Shown: piece by piece, positions 55,801 through 64,000 of the stretch
How positions within the stretch are numbered: the stretch's first letter is position 1
How the letters are laid out: each line of letters starts with the position of its first letter
Assembly: GCF_014805685.1 (NCBI RefSeq)
Contig: NC_060896.1
Location: 9,303,889 to 9,367,888, forward strand
Direction: 5' to 3'
From: Silurus meridionalis
Lineage: Eukaryota; Chordata; Actinopteri; Siluriformes; Siluridae
DNA: 64,000 bases
Translations under genes and position numbers: made by a program
The notes under the pieces: generated by a model
The model's input: only the letters and a program-made list of their open reading frames with translations
Database searches by the model: none
What the model was told of the DNA's origin: nothing

Positions 55801-58180
55801 GTCACTTATGTTATAGTAACTATGAATAACTCACCAGCCTTTTTTTTTTTTTAGTTTTCTGTTAATAAAGTTAATAAAGAAAAAAATTTGCTTTTCTATG
55901 TTCCTTAAAAGACTGATATGTTGGAAAACTTACCCGGACTCAGTCTATAAACATTTCCTTACCAAAAGCTTGAATGTGCTCATGATTAGCGATTTTACTT
56001 TGTTATATAACACTGCAGGTAGTCCCTGACTTACGATTAATATCAGATGACCCCAACGTAACTTGAAAATATTGAAGTTGAAACACGGCCTTGACTACCC
56101 AGTAGTCATAAAGAATGGTGACGTATACTGTATAGTATACTGTATAGTATAGTGCTATTTGGTGTGATTGTGAAATAAGCGGTAAAAAGCGCACCTATAG
56201 CTGATCAAACTAATCAGCACGCTCTATTTCGGTGTCCGGCAACAGCAATAAAAAGGAGAGAGAAACACATATATACCTCACAAGGCGGGAGATGCTTAAA
56301 TTCCCAAACCCAATGTATCGGAACGCATATACAGTGCTACTTGCCTGCTGTGCAAAACGTAAATTATTTTTTTTACAGTATTGTCATATCGCTATCGTCA
56401 TGGTAAGATCGGAAAAAAAACGTAAGACAAACCATCATAACTCAGGGACTACCTGTACTTTTTATGTTCAGCTTTCGTTGATGTAATAATTTACATTGAC
56501 ACTTATTTCCTTTTCAATGTTCTGCCAGGTACCGCAGTATCACTAAGCAGTTTTTCCGCAAGGCAGATGGTGTAGTGGTCATGTATGACATCACCTGTAA
56601 GCAAACTTTTACAGCAGTGAGATCATGGCTGGTCAGTGTGCAGGTAATCCATGATGGGACCCACCTTTCATAAGTTCAAAACATACGTAAATATTTGCAC
56701 ACCTTCATAGTCCAGATGTGTAATTTGGCTTTCTGGGTGGGACTTTCAGATCAATAATGCAGTTCACACCTGTAAAGTGGCCAGATTTTACATGAATAGT
56801 GTCTAGATTATTTTCACACTTTATTATATAAAGAGAAGAGTTCCTGTGCTTGTGGTTTGAAGGTACAGAAACTGCACTGCGACATGTGTTTTGTGGTTAC
56901 ATCAAAATACTGCTCCTCATTCAATCATGCACAGACTTGGTTCAGACTAAGACACTGATTTTTTTTTTTTTTCAAGAAGAAGAATAGCATTTATTTTTCA
57001 TTACAGCACAGTAAAATTATTTTCTTTGCATATCAGAGCACATGGACAGCCGTGATTCGGCGCCCCTGGAGCACAGATCCGATCAGTTACCCAGAACCTT
57101 AACCCAAGCTCCACACTGGGCAGCATTGTCTTATCATTCATAATCTTTTGCTTTTAGGAAGGATCAGGAGATGACATTCCTGTCATGTTGCTGGGAAATA
57201 AGACCGATCTGGATGGCCAGAGAGAGATCCAGTTCAGAATGGGAGAGAAATTGGCTAGAGTGAGTGATTTTCACATCAGAATATCCCCTTAAAATATGAC
57301 ATGGGAGCGTTTTATTTTTAAAATAAGGGTACACTCTGTGTAACAACCAAAAAGTTATAATTGAGAAAGCTGGCAGTAAAAAGCTTGCAATATCCGGAAT
57401 TTGAGACACTTCTCCTCACCAGCGGAAATCCAATGTTATTATTATGGTTGTGATGATGATGATTATTACTGAAAGCTCTTAACGAAATTAAGATGCTAAG
57501 CTGCCGCTTCAGCTCATGCAGTCACAAAAGATCTGCAGATCACATTTTTTTCATACAACAGCCACCTACTGTTAAAAAGAAAAACTTAAGCACATAAAAG
57601 ATCAGTGTTTTCCATGATGTGGATCATAAATAATTTCATTTTTTTCAATTAGTGCTTTATCTGCTCTCATCCTTCCCCCCTCTCCACTCTCCAGACTGTG
57701 GTTCCTGTGATGTTTTTGAGTGCTTTTGAGTCCATTTGATCTCATAAAAGCACTTGAGCATTTTTTTATTTATTTGTTTTTATTGCATGAGCCTAGCTGA
57801 AAACAGGAAGTAAACAAGATGACGTGATACTGCATGCATTATATATAAGCAGGTTGATTTATTTTGCAGGAGTCTCGGCTGATTTTCTTCGAGTGCAGCG
57901 CTTTTTCCGGTTCCAATGTGACTGAGTCCATGGTGCACTTGGCAAGGTGTGTTACCTCACAGCTTTAATGGAAGGAGGCCCGTTATACTCATACACTGTT
58001 ATGTACCCGAGGGACTGTCCTCTATTTAAACTCCGAAATATGCTCACATTCTTCTCCTTTGTGTGTTCCTGTGTTACACAAAACACGTTTTTTAGGATTC
58101 TTAAGGAACAAGAGGACAGACAGAAAGAGAAAACAGTCTCCCTGATTGATGCCTCTTCAAAGAAGAAATCCTGCTGCTAG
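42167..58180 (+). CDS. cracr2a: cracr2a, long Rab-GTPase form (17 coding exons)
   Basis: Calcium release-activated channel regulator 2A. In mammals this cytosolic Ca2+ sensor helps ORAI1-STIM1 store-operated entry, and its long form is a large Rab GTPase on vesicles. Joining 17 exons gives 2175 nt, 724 codons plus stop, without a frame break. Human long form is about 731 residues from memory. Order: degenerate EF-hand loop 53-64; canonical loop 87-98 ([12 protein letters not shown]); coiled coil about 195-380; acidic linker with [14 protein letters not shown] (448-461) and [13 protein letters not shown] (511-523); Rab domain with GNSSVGKT (545-552), Thr570, WDTAGQE (592-598), NKTD (651-654) and CSA (680-682); C-terminal Cys723-Cys724 for geranylgeranylation. 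The linker motifs separate it from RASEF and RAB44. The ATG at 42167 gives an N-terminus of the expected length. The span given includes introns. Confidence 0.96.
42365..45491 (+). other. cracr2a intron 1 (after coding exon 1)
   Basis: Contains no recognised exon. A tRNA-Glu SINE lies at 44854-45076. The open frame at 43914-44216 has no recognisable domain. Confidence 0.8.
44854..45076 (-). mobile_element. tRNA-Glu-derived SINE, copy 1, with target-site duplication
   Basis: On the - strand the element starts with a tRNA-Glu-like head (45077-45006, 72 nt). The head has an A-box-like TGGTCTAGTGG, a CTC anticodon at 45044-45042 and an intact B box GGTTCGATCCC. A unique middle follows, then the tail GCGGATGATCCGCTGTGGCG ending CCGAAAG, the same tail as the RTE-like LINEs at 1962 and 23994. 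Direct repeats of 19 bp with one mismatch flank it: GACACTAGGGACTCCTTTA at 44835-44853 and GACACTAGGGCCTCCTTTA at 45077-45095. The insertion is therefore young and complete. It lies antisense in an intron of cracr2a. Confidence 0.95.
45492..45603 (+). CDS. cracr2a: cracr2a coding exon 2 (residues 67-104, split)
   Basis: Acceptor TGTCTTTCAG, donor TTTA|GTATGT. Encodes [20 protein letters not shown] and the canonical EF-hand loop D87[11 protein letters not shown]98. Acidic or polar residues stand at loop positions 1, 3, 5, 9 and 12, so Ca2+ binding is expected. Confidence 0.95.
45789..45981 (+). CDS. cracr2a: cracr2a coding exon 3 (residues 104-168)
   Basis: Acceptor TTGTGCAG. Encodes [20 protein letters not shown], then an acidic stretch ending in [12 protein letters not shown]. 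Two donors would keep the frame: GA|GTGGGT (end 45981, giving ...FEDSGVV) and GGT|GTAACC (end 45987, giving ...FEEWVSGVV). I prefer the first because it has G at +5 and gives a better match to the human protein. Confidence 0.85.
46733..46816 (+). repeat. (TA)n tract near a splice acceptor
   Basis: Pure TA tract of about 84 bases ending 38 bases before coding exon 4 of cracr2a. Confidence 0.97.
46855..47001 (+). CDS. cracr2a: cracr2a coding exon 4 (residues 168-217)
   Basis: Acceptor CTTATGTTTCCAG, donor AAAAG|GTCAGT. Encodes [40 protein letters not shown] and SEMETALKR, the lead-in to the coiled coil. Confidence 0.93.
47369..47459 (+). CDS. cracr2a: cracr2a coding exon 5 (residues 217-247)
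   Basis: Acceptor TCCTGTACAG, donor ACAG|GTAATG, ending in phase 0. Encodes [20 protein letters not shown] and then [10 protein letters not shown], the start of the heptad-rich coiled coil. [14 protein letters not shown] is also in the human protein. Confidence 0.95.
47628..47723 (+). CDS. cracr2a: cracr2a coding exon 6 (residues 248-279)
   Basis: Acceptor TGTCCTGTAG, donor AAAAGG|GTGAGT, phase 0 at both ends. Encodes [20 protein letters not shown] and [12 protein letters not shown], coiled coil. Confidence 0.95.
47724..49847 (+). other. cracr2a intron 6
   Basis: No exon was found. At 48372 TACAGTGGTACCTTGACCTG opens a transposon-like end (part of a repeat to about 48640), but I could not find the opposite end. 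The intron ends in a (TG)n tract at 49776-49844. Confidence 0.75.
49776..49844 (+). repeat. (TG)n tract replacing the polypyrimidine tract
   Basis: 69 bases of pure TG end one step before the CAG acceptor (49845-49847) of cracr2a coding exon 7. Confidence 0.97.
49848..50035 (+). CDS. cracr2a: cracr2a coding exon 7 (residues 280-342)
   Basis: The acceptor is CAG directly after (TG)n, and the donor is CT|GTGAGA. Encodes [20 protein letters not shown] and further Glu/Leu-rich coiled coil to ...LQEERE. Length 188 nt, so skipping it would shift the frame. Confidence 0.93.
50236..50307 (+). CDS. cracr2a: cracr2a coding exon 8 (residues 342-366), GC donor
   Basis: Acceptor CTTATTTTCAG. Encodes [20 protein letters not shown] and DLL, then two bases of an Arg codon. 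The donor is CTAAG|GCAAGA, a GC-AG intron. The GC site joins perfectly in phase to the next exon ([12 protein letters not shown], as in the human protein), and there is no usable GT nearby. Confidence 0.9.
50308..50432 (+). other. cracr2a GC-AG intron with in-frame stop and poly(A) signals
   Basis: This intron is only 125 nt. If unspliced, the frame continues for 13 codons after the split Arg ([13 protein letters not shown]) to TAA at 50348-50350. AATAAA follows at 50355-50360 and again at 50392-50397, with T- and GT-rich sequence downstream. This architecture could produce a short mRNA ending here. Confidence 0.75.
50433..50481 (+). CDS. cracr2a: cracr2a coding exon 9 (residues 366-382)
   Basis: Acceptor TTTTCTTTTAG, donor CATCAA|GTAAGT. 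Encodes [16 protein letters not shown], the end of the coiled coil. Confidence 0.93.
50562..50638 (+). CDS. cracr2a: cracr2a coding exon 10 (residues 383-408)
   Basis: Acceptor TTGGTCCTCTAG, donor CAAGAG|GTATGT. Encodes [20 protein letters not shown] and KQSFK, a basic Ser/Thr-rich linker. Confidence 0.92.
50756..51113 (+). CDS. cracr2a: cracr2a coding exon 11 (residues 408-527)
   Basis: Acceptor TACGATTTAG, donor CATTCG|GTGAGA, the largest coding exon (358 nt). It carries the diagnostic [14 protein letters not shown], an acidic run [12 protein letters not shown] and the proline-rich [13 protein letters not shown], all in the same order as in human CRACR2A long form. This exon makes the identification firm. 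Confidence 0.95.
51394..51940. mobile_element. MITE, family 4, copy 1
   Basis: The left end CAGGTAGTTCCGCCTCACGA and the right end TCGTAACCTGGGGACTACCTG are inverted repeats. The interior matches 56016-56455 in short blocks (CTCGAAAATATTG/CTTGAAAATATTG, TGATGAGACTAATCAG/TGATCAAACTAATCAG, GCTCTRTTTC). Confidence 0.8.
52608..53260 (-). mobile_element. Decayed L2-like LINE
   Basis: TAGCACCTTTCTAGCGCAAT, GGGAAAAGCATTTCCCAACT, GGCACAGTCACCTTTTGTCT, GACTGGAAGCCATTTTAAAG and AATTGTTCCAGGGATACTGG are spaced like the C-terminal coding part and 3' region of an L2-type LINE read on the - strand. No long open frame remains. Confidence 0.6.
54850..54930 (-). repeat. Dispersed repeat, family 3, copy 2
   Basis: The reverse complement contains GAATTCTCAAATTTGATTGG followed by TCAGGAGGTGGTATTAA, related to 6025-6110 and 63243-63290. 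It ends about 35 bases before coding exon 12 of cracr2a. Confidence 0.5.
54966..55098 (+). CDS. cracr2a: cracr2a coding exon 12 (residues 528-572), GTPase P-loop
   Basis: Acceptor CTCTTATTTAG, donor TTG|GTTGGT (a weak donor, lacking A at +3). Encodes [20 protein letters not shown] and [20 protein letters not shown], then [12 protein letters not shown] is the nucleotide-phosphate-binding P-loop and Thr570 the switch I threonine. Confidence 0.95.
55552..55633 (+). CDS. cracr2a: cracr2a coding exon 13 (residues 572-599), switch II
   Basis: Acceptor CATTCTTCCTAG, donor GAAAG|GTAAAT. Encodes [20 protein letters not shown] and WDTAGQE. The glutamine of DTAGQE (Gln597), needed for GTP hydrolysis in Rabs, is present. 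Confidence 0.96.
56016..56455. mobile_element. MITE, family 4, copy 2
   Basis: The ends CAGGTAGTCCCTGACTTACG and the reverse complement of AACTCAGGGACTACCTG frame 440 bp within the intron between coding exons 13 and 14. It is the same family as 51394-51940. Confidence 0.85.
56529..56643 (+). CDS. cracr2a: cracr2a coding exon 14 (residues 599-637)
   Basis: Acceptor TGTTCTGCCAG, donor GTGCAG|GTAATC. Encodes [20 protein letters not shown] and [18 protein letters not shown], the central part of the Rab fold. Confidence 0.96.
56980..57118 (-). mobile_element. SINE fragment of the 20938 family
   Basis: The + strand shows CATTACAGCACAGTAAAATT, TTCTTTGCATATCAGAGC, CAGCCGTGATTCGGCGCCCC and TGGAGCACAGATCCGATCAG. 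These are reverse-strand forms of the 3' half of the fish SINE at 20938. It ends about 40 bases before coding exon 15 of cracr2a. Confidence 0.55.
57158..57259 (+). CDS. cracr2a: cracr2a coding exon 15 (residues 638-671)
   Basis: Acceptor TTTTGCTTTTAG, donor GCTAGA|GTGAGT. Encodes [20 protein letters not shown] and [18 protein letters not shown] is the guanine-specificity motif. Confidence 0.96.
57870..57946 (+). CDS. cracr2a: cracr2a coding exon 16 (residues 672-697)
   Basis: Acceptor TTATTTTGCAG, donor GCAAG|GTGTGT. Encodes [20 protein letters not shown] and MVHLA. ECSA is the fifth GTPase motif. Confidence 0.96.
58096..58180 (+). CDS. cracr2a: cracr2a coding exon 17 (residues 697-724, stop)
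   Basis: Acceptor ACGTTTTTTAG. Encodes [20 protein letters not shown], then SKKKSCC and TAG. The basic run plus two terminal cysteines is the usual Rab double-geranylgeranylation signal. Confidence 0.96.
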
Positions 58181-59485
58181 CGGAGAGATCAGACAAACAC
58201 ACCCATACACGTAGACCACCTGTTCTAAGTGGCAGCTCATCACCTCTGTCTCTATAGTTTTAATAACACAGAATGTTTTACACACTTCACACCTGTGTTT
58301 TAACATCATATAACACTTTTAGACATGTTCCGTGATTGTTTTTAACTTTGGCCACACAAATGGGTAGTGTTACGAGAGGAAGATTTGCACTATTGATATC
58401 GTACCAAAAGCAAGATTCCGCTTGATCATGATATTTAAATCAAGCGTACATTATTCAACTGTCGAGAAAAGGAAACGACGGGAATCTGATATGGAAATTT
58501 TTGTGTGTTTACAGTATAAATGTTTACATTTCTGAATTTAAAATGCCAAATTGGTGTCTATTTGTAAGTTTAATATGAAACAGCATTTAGAAGAGTGTCA
58601 ATATACGGTAGTTTATTTTACTGTCTGCACAAATGCGTTTATTTTAGGTTTCGACCAAATGCTTTGGAAAGAACATTCAATAGGAAATCTGGCAACTTGA
58701 TATATTTTGTAGAAATATGTGTGCTGGGAAAGCAGAGTTTGTGCCTGCATGTTTGTTATTTGTGTTAGTTTTAATGTTCCTTTGATACGTGGCCTAAATT
58801 CACTCACTCTGCTCAAGCAATTTACTGCAATCAGTGTTGACACCACTGCCAAATCTCAATGGAAGCTTGGAAATGTTCGTGTTTTTTTTTTTTTGTTGTT
58901 TTTTTTTTGTTTTTTTTTTTTGTCAGCTATTTTTCACACATTTAGTGCAATCAGTGTTCACTCCACAGCCAAATGAATGCTCAGAGCTCCCCATGTTCTC
59001 CCAGTGGTACAGCAATTTCTTATTATTGTTACAAGATTTGTTTTTGGCTTCAAGTATATATATGAAAGACCTTAGCACTTGGTGATGATCAAGAAGGGCT
59101 TGTTTTTGTTTAATAGCATCAAATAAGTCTGAGGCCATGATTGGTCTGATCTGCCGCTAACATGTGCTAGGTTTTATCATCTCTGCCATGTTTGACAAAT
59201 GAGCATTACGCTGACCGATTAAGCCACACCCCTTGTAAATGCATATTCAAACACAGGTTTCACTCAGGGAAACTTGCACCTGCACTTCCCCTGTAATGTG
59301 CCATGTATCTGAGCATTTTCTCGGCTGTAAACATATGAAGGACTTGCTTGATATGCTATTGAGAGCGGGCAAAATGCCACAACATTTAGCGGTAGACGCT
59401 GCCCGTGAAAGGTAACTCTGTCGTAATCGAACTTTATTCTATATTTTGAAGCAATTTAAATAAAAATTAAATATATTTACATGAA
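58181..59485 (+). other. cracr2a: cracr2a 3' UTR (probable)
   Basis: No coding content. Overlapping AATAAA (59459-59464) and ATTAAA (59466-59471) are the first good poly(A) signals after the stop codon, which suggests a 3' UTR of about 1.3 kb. It includes a T-rich tract (58880-58925) and a partial direct repeat, TGCAATCAGTGTT, at 58827 and 58949. Confidence 0.5.
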
Positions 59486-59793
59486 TGTTTCCATTATGGA
59501 TAAATGTTGGAATATTGGCTCCTGTATTTCCTTTTAAAATGTCCTTTAATTAATGATGAACAGAAATACATAATAATCATTAGTTTACTGCTTCCAAGCA
59601 TGCATGAGCTAGAATTTTGCTCCGAAGAACAGCTCAAAAAAGTAAACAAAAACCTATGATAGCTGTGATTCTTGATAGATTTCATTGGTTTGAACTAAAA
59701 CAAAAAAAAACCTTCACGCTATTGTTAGGCCACTGTATGCAGACAATGCGCTTTTTTCTGCCATCTAGTGGGCATTGCGCGGTTTACACACTT

Positions 59794-60866
59794 TTTATTA
59801 CACACTTTCTTACTAATATATTACATATAAATGATTCCATCCAATAAATATTCTCCTAATGTATGCTTTCTTACCTCTGAAACTTATTCATAAGGAAAAA
59901 CTAGCAGATCGGAGTGGATGAAGATGTTTCGTCTTAAGTCTCATAGCAGGTTTTTGGTGACAGTTAATGTAATCAATGTTAATTTTCCATGTCATTTAAA
60001 ACAGAATATCTTTGGATTGAAGCAGTACAGAAGGTCAGGAGGTACCTCAGTGATGAGTTCATTAAGAGCACATGTGAATTCACACACACATCCTGCCGTA
60101 CTGAAAGACCTGCATGTTCTTGTTTTCTATCCGTTATCCATCCCCTGATCTGTTGGTAGATGTAACTATGTAAGAATCTTTGCATTAAAACATTAATATT
60201 GACACTGAGCAACAAGACGCCTTCACACTCGCTACACATTGCACAACAGAAAAATTTTTAAAAAGTTCATAAATGTGCTCTAAATCACCTAAATATTTTT
60301 AATAGCTATTGTAGCAATAGCTAATAATAGCAATAAACACTTAAAGATTTCAGCATTAGAGCGTGTGCGACTAGATTGCGCTAATCTAATTCTGGTAAAA
60401 TACTCTATGTAGTGCAGTAGAGTAGTGCTTATAGTACAATGGCCCTAACGTACTTTCCTTATTTTACACTACAAAATAAAACGTCTTTGTCTTAAGGCTC
60501 GCACTAGAACCAAAACGTAACGCTCCACTAACACTTTCCCAAAAGAAACTTTAACCTGACTCTTCACATTCATGAGGATTGTAACATTCTTGAGCTTGAT
60601 TAGCAGTACATTCAAAGGTGCCTTATGAACAGTCATAGTCGTGCTGGACTGGTGCACGCTCTTATTGGCCATGGCAAGGCTGCTATTGCTCAGAGAGGCA
60701 CTCAGCTCCAGAAATATTAGCACATGTCTCAAAGATGTGCAGAGTCGTGGCCTAGGACATTAAGCTCTCAGCCTCTGTGCCGAGTTCGGGCGCTGTAGCT
60801 GGGGACCTGCCACTTCACCGATCACCATGGTGGTACTCGGGCACTCTCTCGCCCCCTGCTGGACAC
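59794..60866 (-). other. prmt8: prmt8 3' UTR (probable)
   Basis: Follows the prmt8 stop on the - strand. The first AATAAA in that orientation is at 59799-59794. No other gene was recognised. A small perfect hairpin, TAGCTATTG-TAG-CAATAGCTA, lies at 60303-60323. Confidence 0.45.
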
Positions 60867-61245
<379 letters not shown>

Positions 61246-61389
61246 TCAGGATATTAAACATTAATGAAGTATATATGAAGTATACAAAACATGTAGAGGT
61301 ACAGTAGGTAAAATATTACTCCAGTTAAAGTGCTCCTTTAAACTTTCACTTGAGTAATAGTATTTGCCTATAAATGTACTATCCAAAGT

Positions 61390-61611
61390 TCTTTCTTTCA
61401 GCTTCTCCCATTAGGGGTCGCCACAGCGGACCATCCGCATGTTTGATTTGGCACATGTTTTTATGCTGGATGCCCTTCCTAACGCAACCCTCCCCATTTA
61501 TCCGGGCTTGGGACCGGCACTAAGAGTGGCTGGGGTTGGTTCCCTGACCGGGGATTGAATCCGGGCCACAGCGGTGAGAGCGCCGTATCCTAACAATTAG
61601 ACCACCAGGGA
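61390..61611 (-). mobile_element. tRNA-Glu-derived SINE, copy 2
   Basis: Same family and orientation as 44854-45076, with the tRNA-like head at 61611-61540. The B box has decayed (GGATTCAATCC) and the A-box region has changes (CTAATTGTTAGG). A possible 10-bp flank repeat TATCCAAAGT (around 61380 and 61624) may mark the target site, but 13 bases separate it from the head. It sits in the intron of prmt8 between its last-but-two and last-but-one exons, in the same sense as the gene. Confidence 0.92.
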
Positions 61612-61614
61612 ACC

Positions 61615-64000
<2,386 letters not shown>

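Noticed and set aside
42167..58180. RASEF or RAB44 instead of CRACR2A
   Set aside because: All three have EF-hands, coiled coil and a Rab domain. The linker motifs [14 protein letters not shown] and [13 protein letters not shown], the overall length of 724 residues and the prmt8 neighbour fit CRACR2A.

Overview
The window is vertebrate nuclear DNA from a teleost fish. The evidence is two spliced genes whose exons I could translate and join in frame, together with AT-rich intergenic DNA full of fish-type repeats (Tc1/mariner remnants, RTE-like, L2-like and Rex1-like LINE tails, tRNA-derived SINEs, several MITE families and long CA, TA and GATA tracts). The repeat mix resembles otophysan fishes such as catfishes. 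That is inference and I cannot name the species.

Region 1-37 kb has no protein-coding gene that I recognise. It starts with a fragment of 28S rRNA and then holds dispersed repeats: LINE ends at 2.0, 8.4, 10.7 and 24.0 kb, a group of three inverted repeats at 9.95-10.37 kb, a 200-bp direct repeat pair at 11.5 and 12.1 kb, and an 823-bp inverted-repeat transposon at 14.4 kb. From 28.8 to 37.0 kb there is an old, broken tandem duplication, interrupted by GATA/TA microsatellites and two Tc1-type elements (34.4 and 35.2-36.65 kb). The last copy runs into a CpG-rich block near 37.0 kb, which is the likely promoter of the gene that follows.

Region 37-58.2 kb holds a complete gene on the + strand: cracr2a (Ca2+ release-activated channel regulator 2A, formerly EFCAB4B), in its long Rab-GTPase form. 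Seventeen coding exons join without a frame break into 724 codons. The order is degenerate EF-hand, canonical EF-hand, coiled coil, acidic/proline-rich linker, Rab GTPase, C-terminal Cys-Cys. Coding exon 8 ends in a GC rather than a GT donor. Reading through it gives an early stop followed at once by polyadenylation signals, a possible route to a short, GTPase-less form.

Region 58.2-64 kb holds the last three coding exons of prmt8 (arginine N-methyltransferase 8) on the - strand, tail to tail with cracr2a. From memory the two genes are also convergent neighbours in human. The rest of prmt8 lies beyond the right edge. Two tRNA-Glu-derived SINEs (44.9 and 61.4 kb) share their 3' tail with the RTE-like LINE fragments at 2.0 and 24.0 kb.

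I found no wholly new system. The most informative observations are the GC donor with intronic poly(A) signals in cracr2a, a (TG)n tract directly against a 3' splice site, the promoter-proximal tandem duplication, and the LINE/SINE tail sharing.
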